From Selaginella moellendorffii (lineage: Eukaryota; Streptophyta; Lycopodiopsida; Selaginellales; Selaginellaceae): a DNA stretch of 64,000 bases. Under the pieces are notes generated by a model. That model searched no databases. It worked only from the letters and a program-made list of their open reading frames with translations, and was not told the DNA's origin. The stretch's first letter is position 1. Each line of letters starts with the position of its first letter. The DNA lies in assembly GCF_000143415.4 (NCBI RefSeq), contig NW_003314270.1, forward strand, positions 1,890,290 to 1,954,289, written 5' to 3'. Position numbers and translations under genes: made by a program. Of the stretch, positions 22,357 through 31,254 are shown piece by piece.

Positions 22357-23538
22357 ATGGGGTGGCAGTGGTCCCCATATCCACCACCACGGACCACAGC
22401 CCAGGATCTCATGGACAACCGGATGCTCGAATTCTATCTAGAGTTTGCAGGCAAGTTCTCTCTTTTCTTTGCTTGATTCTCATCCTTTTCTTTTCCCAGA
22501 TATTGTTTCCACGGACGATTCTCAAGAAAGAATCAAGGCGCGTTTGAATGCTCTCTTCGCGTATGCGGATTCACGAGCTCTCACTGGGTATGCGAGTCTT
22601 TTCTTTTCACTAGTTCGTTTCTTGTGTTAATTCGTCGCAAGGTTTCAGCCATACCTCTCTCGATGGTCTGCGCCAGCTTGTTAACGATTTGCACTGGGAG
22701 GTATGAAGCATCGCCAGTGAGAATAGCCGCGCTTAACCCCTCGCAATTTGCTGCAGCTCTTAGATGCTCGCCGGTTTGGAACGTTCTACCGTTTTGTGTT
22801 CTTCATGTGCCGGGAAAAGGGTCAGAAAAGCCTCAGTAAGTGTTATGTTGTTGCCTGCTGCTGGATGGTTTCTCACTGCGTTATTCTTCCTGTCAGCTGT
22901 GAGCATCGCGGTGGATGCTTGGAGGCTGGCCTTAACCGGGCGTTTCAGGCTGCTCGACCAGTGGTGCGAGTTTGTGCGAATGCACCATCGCCATGCTATT
23001 ACCGAAGATACCTGGCGACAAGTCCTGGAGTTTAGTAGGGTGGTGCACGAGGATTTGAGCAATTACGATCCAGAAGGTAGAGAAAACTTCCCCCTTCGCG
23101 TGCTCTGAGCTAACTAACGTAGCTGCCGCTCCAGGTGCTTGGCCTGTTCTTGTCGACGAGTTTGTGGATCACATGTACAGGTAACACACTGTAGTTCTCT
23201 TGCTGGAAAAGAATGGCCGTCCTCACAAAATCCTCCTGCCTTCAGAAGCTCGTCATGCTCTTGCATTGCGGAAGCCTGCGTTTGCGATCCGAGTGCAGTG
23301 CTGAGCTCTTCGGAAGTTTTGGATGCTACCTCTCAATTGAACCGAGCGAATACACTACCAGGCAAGAAAACTCGCTCCCACTATGATGTCTAAAGATCTA
23401 TCTCTCTTCACAGGTATGGCTGCTACCGCCGGTAGTAAGAGGCGGAGGAAAGACACGAACGACGAGGTGTCTTTGTCGCGGCATTTGAAGCGTCTACTGC
23501 TGGAGAAACCTCTGCTCATGTCCTCCGGTGGGTTTTGA
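22357..23538 (+). CDS. DCN1-like cullin-neddylation protein (AAR3-like)
   Basis: Carries the PONY/DCUN1 (DUF298) domain, which presents cullins to the NEDD8-E2 for neddylation. Eight exons (22357-22450, 22500-22587, 22649-22700, 22757-22835, 22897-23076, 23135-23180, 23246-23361, 23414-23538) join in phase to 259 aa. It starts MGWQWSPYPPPRTTAQDLMD. The core reads ALFAYADSRALTG, RFGTFYRFVFFMCREKG, VSIAVDAWRLALTGRFRLLD, QWCEFVRMHHRHAITEDTWRQ, VLEFSRVVHEDLSNYDPEG and AWPVLVDEFVDHMYR, matching plant AAR3-type members. The C-tail is basic (GSKRRRKDTND). Introns 1 and 7 start with GC (GCAAG). This is the only complete copy in the window; partial copies lie at 31.3 and 45.5 kb. Confidence 0.88.
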
Positions 23539-23797
23539 CAGATGAAAGCTTTGTAGTAGAGAAATTCTTTTCAATGTATAGTGGTGCCCGAGCGAGCGAT
23601 GATTCTTTTTCCGCATAGCATTCTTGTGACCGAGAAAAACGTGACAATAATATTAATTCTCACTCGTGATCTAGACTCTATTCAAGTCAAAGTCTGGTCT
23701 ATATTTCTTGGCTAGCAAGTTAGGATGAAGTATATAATGTGTGCCCTAAGGACATACAAAGGAAGGCAACGAGAAAATTTCTTTCATTTGTTTTGGA
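23539..23797. other. 3' flank of DCN1-like gene and leader of first CFGW gene
   Basis: Contains GACAATAATAT and GATCTAGACTCTATTCA, which recur after the second DCN1 3' end at about 24421-24477. This marks the boundary of an internal tandem duplication. Confidence 0.5.
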
Positions 23798-24085
23798 ATG
23801 GCAGCAGGTGGAAACAGCATCAAGATGGACGAGCAACAAGAGGTTGCAAAGGTCGATTGTTTTGGATGGATGAGACAATGGAAAGTCAAAGTCGCAAGCA
23901 AGGTGGAGAATTCGCAAGATTGGAGCAAGACTATGGAGAGCTGCAGTGAGAAAAAGAAAAAGGATGCAGTTGTCGTTCCTCACTTCTCTTCCTCGCCAAA
24001 GACTTCCACTCCTGTAATAGTAGAGAAAAGCTTCCAAATTGTTTGTTCTCCCTCCAAATATCTTATTTGTATAATCTGTTTTTAG
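23798..24085 (+). CDS. Small CFGW-family protein, copy a (module A)
   Basis: Starts MAAGGNSIKMDEQQ, then VDCFGWMRQWK, a Lys-rich middle and VVPHFSSSP. Compared with the copies at 32061 and 46510, module A has one extra A near 24001, which shifts the frame so the usual RLPLL-stop ending is lost and a longer unrelated tail follows. No signal peptide or membrane segment. Function unknown. The shared frame and substitution pattern among copies suggest a real small gene that is frameshifted here. Confidence 0.5.
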   Translation: MAAGGNSIKMDEQQEVAKVDCFGWMRQWKVKVASKVENSQDWSKTMESCSEKKKKDAVVVPHFSSSPKTSTPVIVEKSFQIVCSPSKYLICIICF

Positions 24086-24149
24086 ACAAGGATTGAAATC
24101 AGGAATTCGCAGCAACAGAGCGTAGAAAATCTACCATCCTTTCTTCTCT

Positions 24150-24215
24150 CCAATTTGTGACTGGCTCAATGGAGTTAGTGCTTTGGATGGAGGAGTAGTC
24201 AACCCACACAATCTG
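24150..24215 (+). pseudogene. Relic of a CFGW-c-type gene
   Basis: TTTGTGACTGGCTCAATGG and TTTGGATGGAGGAGTAG match, in order and spacing with a deletion, the start region and CFGW codons of the gene at 25165. The reading frame is destroyed. The same relic follows in modules B (about 32550-32605) and C (about 47005-47050). Confidence 0.55.
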
Positions 24216-24242
24216 AGTCCTGTTGATTGCCCTCACAATATC

Positions 24243-24416
24243 CAGAAGCTCGTCGTGCTCTTGCATCGCGGAAGCCTTCCGAGTGCCGTGATGAGCTCTT
24301 CGGAAGTTTTGGATGCTACCTACCGAGAGGCAGAGGAAAGACACGAACGACGAGGTGTCTTTGTCGCGGCATTTGAAGCGTCTACTACTAGAGAAACCTC
24401 TGCTCATGGGTTTTGA
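24243..24416 (+). pseudogene. Second, deleted copy of DCN1-like 3' exons
   Basis: Matches the last two exons of the DCN1-like gene (AGAAGCTCGTC.TGCTCTTGC, CTCTTCGGAAGTTTTGGATG, then GAGGCAGAGGAAAGACACGA). The end of exon 7, the GC-AG intron and the start of exon 8 are deleted, so the exons are fused out of frame. It stands as the boundary marker of an old tandem duplication. Confidence 0.75.
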
Positions 24417-24503
24417 TAACAAGACAATAATATGAAGCGAATTTTTTTTTCCACTGTTGTGATCTAGACTCTATTCAGATACAAAACGATCATTGATTTT
24501 GGA

Positions 24504-24758
24504 ATGGCAGCAGGAGTTCAAGGTGGAAACACGGACGAGCAACAAGAGGGTGCAACGAGACAATGGAAATTGAAACAAGTAGCAAGCAATTTGAGCAAGA
24601 CTATGAAAAGTAGCAGTGAGCCAGTGAAAATGAATAACGATGCAATTGTCACTTCTCTGCCTTGCCCAGACTTCCACTCCAGTAATAGGCTTCTAAATTT
24701 TTTTATTTTTTGTAATGAAAATAAAATCTGTCATCTTGAACATCTGAATGTGTTCTAA
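24504..24758 (+). CDS. Small CFGW-family paralogue, copy b (module A), degenerate
   Basis: Starts MAAGVQGGNTDEQQ and keeps RQWKLKQVAS, like copy a, but has lost the VDCFGW residues and the VPHF tail by deletion and frame drift. In module B it has an early stop (32975) and in C it is cut to 35 codons. Probably a dying paralogue; the open frame here may be chance. Confidence 0.35.
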   Translation: MAAGVQGGNTDEQQEGATRQWKLKQVASNLSKTMKSSSEPVKMNNDAIVTSLPCPDFHSSNRLLNFFIFCNENKICHLEHLNVF

Positions 24759-25011
24759 ATTTTGGTAGTCCATTTCGTGTGAGGGATGTGATCCTCCCAA
24801 AAGCATGGAAATTTAAGATATCTCGATTGAATACTGGACGTTAATCTTTTCAATCACATTAAAATTCCAAGTAGAACTGCACGTGATAATTTTGCCCTTT
24901 GAAACTTTCAAGATATGTCATAACATCACATCCCAACACATTCCAGGATACTTCATTTGCATGCCAAGTCTTTTGCTTGGTGTGCAAGGAAAGCCTCGTG
25001 GAAAGCTGGGA

Positions 25012-25018
25012 TATAAAA
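25012..25018 (+). promoter_or_regulatory. TATA box of CFGW-c gene
   Basis: TATAAAA in GGGATATAAAACATAG, about 150 bp before the ATG at 25165. The same box and flanks are kept in modules B (about 33380) and C (about 47743), supporting transcription of this small gene. Confidence 0.55.
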
Positions 25019-25164
25019 CATAGAGGATGGGAAGCTTCAGTGTCAAGAACTCGTAGCGACGCAGTGTAGAAAATATAATTCCAGGCTCCAGGCTCCAGGC
25101 ACCAAGTCCATAGCAATTCTGCAAATTCTTCATTGTCGATTCTCCATTTTGTGATTGGAAACCC

Positions 25165-25386
25165 ATGGCTCAAGTTCATGCTGCGGAGTTGAAGGGCAAT
25201 CAACAGGACCTCAGTCCTAAAAAGCGCATGGGCTGTTTTGGATGGAGGAGTAGCAGCAACAAGACCAGCAAGATCAAGCCCAAGAAGAACGCCCAAGTCT
25301 CAGATGGGAAGATCAAGGAGAGAAAACAAAAGCAAGCAATAATTGTTCCACACTTTGCAACTTCAGCCAGATTGTCAATGCTGTGA
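25165..25386 (+). CDS. Small CFGW-family protein, copy c (module A), intact
   Basis: A 73-aa basic protein with no intron: MAQVHAAELKGNQQ, then RMGCFGWRSSSNKT, a stretch of alternating Lys and Ser/Gln (about 30-55) and the C-terminal block AIIVPHFATSARLSML followed by a stop. No signal peptide or TM helix; predicted soluble. Copies at 33564 and 47890 have the same length and differ only by single substitutions, with no stop or indel. The gene has a TATA box and an AATTGAAAT-rich 3' flank. I do not recognise the family. The position after a DCN1-like gene and before MAT1 is shared by all copies. Confidence 0.65.
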   Translation: MAQVHAAELKGNQQDLSPKKRMGCFGWRSSSNKTSKIKPKKNAQVSDGKIKERKQKQAIIVPHFATSARLSML

Positions 25387-25582
25387 CATGGATTTGCACA
25401 GATTCAAGACTTTTTCCTTTTCGTCTTGAAGAAGCGAACTTGTAATATATTTTGTTTCGTGAATTGAAATCATTCTATCAATTCAAAAAAATTTCTTCAA
25501 TTGATCACAAAAATGCTTGTTGTGAAGAAGAAGAACTGAGAATGTGGAAAACTTCAGGTTTTAGGGTTTCTACGGCCTAGGT

Positions 25583-25934
25583 ATGAACAAGGAGATGCAA
25601 GTGCGAAGGCGCATCGCGAGCATGTAAGCATCGCAAATGTCTCCTCCACTTTTCTCAATCGCTTGTGCGTGCCAGCTACAACAAGCGCGAGGACAATTTC
25701 GCGTCCCTCAGAGACTACAATGACTACCTGGAAGACGTAGAGGACATCAGTGAGCTCTCGTTTCATTCTCTCAGCTGCTCACTCACTTTGCCTTGTAGTC
25801 TTCAATCTGGTCCAAGGCATCGATGTGGCTGAGACGGAGGCCAAGATCAAGGCGTATAATGAGGAAAACTACGAGCAAATCCTCGCATCCAGAGCTCGCA
25901 AGGTAAGGCGTGTTTTCGAGGAGAAACAAATCCT

Positions 25935-25982
<48 letters not shown>

Positions 25983-26341
25983 TACACACACAGGCTGTGG
26001 AGATTAGCACTGCTCTCCAGCAAGAGCAAGGCTTCACTGAAACGAGAGAAGCCATAGAACAGGTAATCAGAAATTCTTTTCCATGATATTCCAGCGAGAA
26101 TTTGGATCGAAAACAGGGACCGTCTGGAGCGTACGCGCCGGCAGTGGCGGGGATGTTGATGCAGCAGCCAACGAGGCAGCCCGAGCCGATTGGACACAGC
26201 CTGCTCAACGGTGGCGCGGCCGAGGATCCAGAGGCGCAGAGGATTCGAGAGGAGCGAGCCGCCATCGCCGGGGGCTGGTCCATAGACTGCTGCCACAGGA
26301 GGGATCTCACGGAAGCTTTCTCCAGCTTGTGGGTCAACTAG
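25583..26341 (+). CDS. MAT1: 5'-truncated MAT1 (CDK-activating kinase assembly factor)
   Basis: MAT1 assembles CDK7-cyclin H and anchors it in TFIIH. The exons read MNKEMQVRRRIASI, YNKREDNFASLRDYNDYLED, VFNLVQGIDVAETEAKIKAY, NEENYEQILASRARK, then GAYAPAVAGMLMQQP and a family-like end (ERAAIAGGWS.., FSSLWVN). These match the family's NKEM.IRKRIASIFNKRE..F.SL..YNDYLEEVE and NAEQIMINRARK. The N-terminal C3HC4 RING that precedes NKEM in true MAT1 is absent; TTTTAGGGTTTCTACGGCCTAG lies there instead. The final acceptor (after CGAG, about 26101) is inferred. It is open from 25583 to 26341, so a shortened protein is possible, but a gene fragment is equally likely. Confidence 0.75.
25939..25979. repeat. 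(TC)n microsatellite in MAT1-like intron
   Basis: About 20 CT dinucleotides, followed by CACATACACACACAG. Shortened to a few units in modules B and C, where the same intron is present. Confidence 0.9.
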
Positions 26342-26615
26342 AGACAAGAGAAGAACTGCTGCTCAATGGATGAAGTAGCAGTGTTCTTGAGAGCCGGCTC
26401 TCGTTGGATAGCCCCTGTTTCCATTTTTTCTTCAACTTTTCTACAACTTTTCTACAACTTCTAGTAATTCTGTGCTCACAATACCACGTAGCCTTTCATT
26501 AGCTTAAAAAGCTGACAAAGGTGGAACCTACAGAACAGATCACAGAAAGTTCAAATAGCATACAACTTTCAAACTTACCACAGCTTTTTCTTTTGAACGT
26601 TTTTCTTTTAAACGT
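26342..26615. other. Spacer downstream of MAT1-like gene
   Basis: AT-rich, with a short direct repeat (TTTCTACAACTTTTCTACAACTTC near 26440). This is the end of module A: the homology to modules B and C stops here. Confidence 0.4.
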
Positions 26616-27814
26616 TCACTCTACCTTACTTCTCTGAAGGTAAACTGTCCCGCTCGCTCGTGGGCATTCCTTTGTTGTCACAACCAGCCTTATATAACTA
26701 GTGGAATACCATTCTTTGAGTTTGTGAGAGCCTTCTAAATTCACTTTCTTGTCCAGCTTCATGATGTCTAGCGTCACAAATGCTTGAGTTGCTCCTAAGT
26801 CACTTCTCGTTGTGAATTGTACAAACACAAGCATCTTCTTGTTCAGCTTACCATTCCACAAGAAAAACATTGCCTTTGGTCCTGCTTCACAGAATGTCCC
26901 TGTCCAAGCATATGTTGTAAATGAAGCATCAGTCTCCACTGACTTGAGCCACTTGTTCAATTGTTTTGCATTTTTAATCTCCTTAACTAACACTACTGAC
27001 AACCCTTTTCGTTTTAAAAAGTCATATGTTTTCTTGTACATAGCATGTGTTTCTACCAATCCAAATAGCTCTGCTAGTACCTTCTTGTCAAATGTAAATC
27101 CAAAAGTCATGCATGTATATGTCTCAAAGTTGATTTTACATACAAATGAGTGTTTAAATGTGTTTATAAAGCATCTCATGAGCATACTTTGTGGCATGTT
27201 ATGCCATAGTGCATTTACCACCAAAGGCTCTCGCAAGATTATATAGTGAATTTCTACTGTAACTGACAAACTAGGAGTCTCTGTTTTATTATCAATAACA
27301 CCTCTAATATATGGAGCTATTGGTGCAAAATGTTCTGCTCCATCACTGCTCTCAAGGAGAGTTGCAAAACCATGGTCTACAAGAGTCATGCCCCTCCATC
27401 CTGGTACAATCACATGGCACCTGAAAAAGTAATAAGTAAATATCACAATATCACGTAATTCTATAAAGCTTGCGGTCTTACCTGAGAGATAGTAAGTAAC
27501 TATCAGACCTTCTATAAAACTTGCCATCTCAGATTGTTCCACAGCAAAACTGCATCGTCTCTCAAAGAGCGATGGACTCCAAGTTCCCGGCCTGTTTGAG
27601 TGATCATCCTTCGTGCAAACTCCATGAACCAATCTGCAGCAGGTGCAGTCTCCATAATATACTTCTCAATAGCGGTTGATAAAAGTCTTCTCCTTCCTGT
27701 GTAGGTGGAGATAACAGCTGGCATGTCTAGTTGACTAACATCTATAAACCTTTCCATAAACACTTGGATGTTGCTACCATCAAAACCCAGGTAGACTGTA
27801 AATCTCTCCCACAT
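26616..27814 (-). CDS. Crinkler/RHS-like NTPase-nuclease remnant
   Basis: Two exons on the minus strand. Exon 1 (27814 to about 27531) reads MWERFTVYLGFDG, STYTGRRRLLSTAIEKYI and LLWNNLRW. A GC-AG intron (GCAAGT...TTTTTCAG) keeps frame into exon 2 (to 26616). That exon reads CHVIVPGWRGMTLVDHGFA, then REPLVVNALWHNM, then TGTFCEAGPKAMFFLWNG and MLVFVQFTTRSD. The order GRRR, EPL(A/V)V, AGP(D)..FFL, (V)FVQ(V/F)K resembles the C-terminal half of Crinkler-RHS-type proteins (P-loop NTPase plus restriction-like nuclease), known from oomycetes, fungi and some plants. At the usual GPD and QxK nuclease positions this copy has GPK and QFT, so it should be inactive. The NTPase P-loop is missing: the frame starts 17 bp from an LTR end. 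Family call is tentative. Confidence 0.4.
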
Positions 27815-27830
27815 CAAACTCTTTCATAGT

Positions 27831-27965
27831 TGTTAGAGGTAGAGATGATGTGGCAGTTGTTATGCCCACGTGGCAGTAGCTTTATGTATATGTACACAAT
27901 CATATACAGTTATATATATATATACAGTTCTTCCTCCTCGTGTGCGCGTCTCTCCGCTGCTAACA
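27831..27965 (+). mobile_element. LTR of a small retrotransposon (5' LTR or remnant)
   Basis: A 135-bp segment begins TGTTAG and ends CTAACA, the inverted TG...CA ends of an LTR. It is followed at once by a primer-binding site. It contains an AT run (TATATATATATA, about 27911-27922). No matching 3' LTR was found downstream within the window, so the element is truncated or a rearranged TRIM-like element. Confidence 0.65.
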
Positions 27966-27977
27966 TGGTATCGGAGC
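27966..27977 (+). mobile_element. Primer-binding site for initiator tRNA-Met
   Basis: TGGTATCGGAGC matches the canonical plant PBS TGGTATCAGAGC at 11 of 12 bases and abuts the LTR end. The internal sequence that follows (to about 28300) has a short GA-rich open stretch (ASDEEEDEPP) but no gag or polymerase motifs. Confidence 0.7.
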
Positions 27978-28299
27978 CCTGGGTTCCTTGATCCTGAGAA
28001 TGGCGCTTGCTGGCCAGGAGGCCAGTGACGAGGAGGAGGATGAGCCTCCCGATTGCAATCCCTCTTGCAATGTTTGGGACGCTTGAGGCGTTGCACCAAG
28101 GCACCAGGCTGTGTAAAGGTGCTGAGCAACAAGCAGCAGCAAGCAGAGAACAAAGCCAGTGGGAGATTGAGAGATTTCAACAACCCACATCAAGAATTGG
28201 GTCAAGATTCAAGAACATTGCATAGCAATTCTTTGCAGGAATTTCCAGCAATTGGGAAGGATGGAACGAGTGTCCGAGCAGAAGGGAACCTTGCCTTGT

Positions 28300-28597
28300 A
28301 ACGTGACTCGTACTGTGCTACTGCCGGACGTTTGAGAGAGATATAAGCGTCACACGGATGTGTAATGTCTGCTTCTGTAATATCTGTTTCTGCTGTTTTT
28401 GTAATGCCTGTTTCTGTAAACAATAAAATTGAAAAAAAAACAAGAAACCAGTTAAACGCCACAGCATATGGCCACCTAAAGACAAATGCGCAGGGAGAGC
28501 AAGGGCAATGAGATCGTCCTCCTTCGATCGCCATAGGGGCTTTGGCGAAGAATTTCGCATAAAGGAAAATTGGGGCAAGAAGTAGAAACCGAAGCCA
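28300..28597. other. Retroelement tail or unknown spacer
   Basis: Contains repeated CTGTTTCTGTAA-like words and an A-rich end (AATAAAATTGAAAAAAAAAC, about 28421-28440), which looks like a polyadenylated transcript end copied into DNA. No gene was recognised. Confidence 0.35.
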
Positions 28598-28840
28598 TCC
28601 TAAAAGAAAGTAGCATACCTCTCGTGGGACGAATGACATGAGAAGATCCAGCCCGAAATTTCACTTTGCTGAGACCATCTTCTTTTCTTGGTTCAAGAGT
28701 TCTTCATCGGACCCTCATCACGGAGATGGAGTTAGCCGAGAACACCCTCTGAACCGCATCTACGCCCACTCTACCATCACAAAGGTAAAATTCATGACTC
28801 TCTGCCCCATCTATGTCGTCAATGAACTCCACAAGCTCTT
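28598..28840. repeat. Inverted-repeat arm 1 (partner at 45240-45482)
   Basis: The reverse complement of this segment occurs at 45240-45482 (e.g. GATGGAGTTAGCCGAGAACA here, TGTTCTCGGCTAACTCCATC there). The minus strand reads MEELVEFIDDIDGAESHEFY, an acidic unrecognised peptide with a likely intron. The two arms lie about 16.6 kb apart in opposite orientation. Confidence 0.75.
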
Positions 28841-30436
28841 CCATTTCTGCCATAGCTTGCAACGAGTTTAGGGTACAACTCAAGGGGGAATGCTGGCCTC
28901 CATGCCACGTGTCATTGTCGAATGTCCATTTCACATCCATTCTTTATATGCCACGTAGGAATGGCCCATGCCATGTCAGGAATTAAGCCACTCACATAGA
29001 CCATGTTGCGAACAAAATTGATCATGGTAGGCTTCTTTGCATTATGTTCTCACCTCTTGCTCTTATTGCACATGACAAAAGATGAAAAAAACTATCACTA
29101 TGCAAGTTAGTGGTAACTTCCTTAATGAGAGTCTATTTGAATTGGCTTAAGCTTATCAACTAAGCTAGCAAATGTCGTAATTAAAAGCTCAAAGAGTCTA
29201 TTGAATGGGGAACTTAGATTGTATCCTAGCATTATTGTAAATTTGGGCAACTTTGGGCATTCGAGAATAAAACCCCATTCATCCATGTCCATCATAAAAT
29301 CTTCCATTTGTGGAAAAATGAGTTATATTGAAGAACTTGTTGGTATAAGCATTTTTATTAGAGAGTTCTTTATAAGAGCGGCTTGATAGAGTTCAATATA
29401 GTAGAGAAAAAGTTTCTTAGCAAGGGGTTTAATCCTATTGAATTGTTACTCTTGAAAGGAACTTGGTGACACTCCAAGTTGTAGAACGTTGGGAGGACAC
29501 CACAATAGATGTGGGGCAAGCCACATGCAAAAGCCATTAGAGAGGTTGATTGCAAAATGTTTAAACAGTCCTCCTCTGTTAAATTGTCAATCATTCTCAT
29601 TTAGAACTTTTTGCAATTGCTAATATTGCAATTATACACCCACAAGAGATTTGTGCATTATATTTGAACACTTGGAATAGCAACTAACCCACAAAGTCAA
29701 CTTATGCATACAGAAATAAAGACCATACCAAAGTTGTGTTTTAAACTTCACTTTCCTTGTCTTTTTGTCACAATGTCCTAAAATGCATTGGCATCTAGGG
29801 ATGCCTTGCTGATTGTATAAGATGGACCTCAAGGCATGAGTTACATATTTAGAATGCACTCAATTAACTGTGAGGTGCATTAGGTATAAAGGAGGAGGGT
29901 GATTGGTGTAAATCCATGGATTCCATCTTGGAGAATCCCAGCAATTATGACTATAATGTAATGTTTGAGTCTAGACTCACCAAACTTGGTGAAAGCTATA
30001 AATAAGCTATGGAAGCATCCATGGCTGCAATAGTGTGGCATTACCTATTCATAAAGCTAAAGGCAATGGAAAACCTATTGTAAGAAGGCTTGCAATACTC
30101 ACTATGCATAGAAGCTCTATAGAGCCATTACAAGAGTTTAACATTATTAAGTGGGCTTTCACTCATTGGCATAAATGCTTTACTATAGATCTTTCTAGTA
30201 AAGATGATCATTCCTCTTGTGCAACTCATCAACTACCTAATCTTTGATTTGAACTTTGGAGAAAACTTCCACACCTAAGTTGTGGACATCATCCAAAGTA
30301 ACTCTACATCTACTCTTACTAAAGTGAGGATGAGCTTTCAATCCCTGAAAACTCTAGTTCTTTGCCCTTAGCACATGGTATATATTGGATAGTTTAGCCC
30401 ATGTTTGAAAATCCTTCTCACTCAATTCAAATATTA
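28841..30436. other. AT-rich region without recognisable gene
   Basis: Short open frames on both strands (for example 29122-29307, 29370-29600 and 29632-29859 minus; 30035-30247 plus) have plain AT-biased composition and no motif I recognise. Composition differs from the gene arms. It is probably decayed transposon DNA, but no transposase motif or terminal repeat was found. Confidence 0.35.
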
Positions 30437-31230
30437 AAATGGTTATGTTTGGAAAAATGATTGAAGTGTCCCTACTGTTGATCTTCTTGGCCAAACGTTA
30501 TTGCACAAAATTGCAATCTCCTTAAGCATGCTATTCTTGAGAAGTAGTCAAGCCCAACTCATATATGCCTTCAACAATTAGTGCACACCAGCCTAAAGTT
30601 AAGGAATCAGCCTCAATGTTGTAGCTTGGGTCTTACCATTCCCCTCAGTGTTGCCTATGTCACACATGAATGAGCTCTTCACCAACACCATGCAAACTTG
30701 CATCCAAATACAAGCTCCACCATGTCATGGAATTGGTAAAGGTGTTTGTTGAAACTAAGACTATAATCAGGAAGATGAGCATGAAGTGAGGGGTTAGACA
30801 CGGGACCATACAAAGTGTTCATAAACCCTATATAAAAGTTGCTATGGTTTGCTCTTTTGCCAAAGGAAAGTGCCTTTCATTGCAACATGAGCAATCAGTA
30901 GAATAATGATTCCTTTATCTTTAGCCTAGTTTGTGCCTCTAAGGTGTTAAAAGACCTAGATTGCAAATCAATGGCAAGGAAGGATAAACTCAATTGGCTG
31001 CATTGGGGGCACGACTCCAGATGCTATACATCCACAGCTTCGCAAAGGCATTTGTTGTCAAGAACACCATGTTAAAGAAGATAGTGTGCAAGAGAATGAA
31101 AATTTGGGGTGAGAACATTGTGCTCTAGAGAAGCTACATTTGGTTTGCAACATGTTGAATGCATGGGATGTCTATGGGCCCGGCACTTTCCCCATACCCT
31201 AGCCTTGAGTGGTGCCCTAAACTCGGAGCT
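30437..31230. repeat. Direct repeat unit 1 (partner about 44398-45215)
   Basis: Near-identical blocks recur in the same order at 44398-45215, for example AAAATGGTTA.GTTTGGAAAA, GCAATCTCCTTAAGCATGCT, CACACATGAATGAGCTCTTC and GTTGAATGCATGGGATGTCT, with small indels. It leads directly into the decayed DCN1 gene of module B, so it was copied with that module. No coding potential was recognised. Confidence 0.8.
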
Positions 31231-31254
31231 ATGGATGGAAGAGCTTGTGGAGTC

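Noticed and set aside
23139-23393. Cys-rich ORF (CSCIAEACVC) considered as a small secreted protein
   Set aside because: It is the in-frame continuation of DCN1-like exons 6-7 read through the intron; no signal peptide.
25934-26347. 137-aa minus-strand ORF ending in Arg-Glu repeats
   Set aside because: Made of the (TC)n microsatellite and antisense MAT1 exon sequence.
28841-30436. Possible autonomous DNA transposon
   Set aside because: AT-rich short ORFs only; no DDE or RNase H motif and no terminal inverted repeats or target-site duplication could be found by eye.
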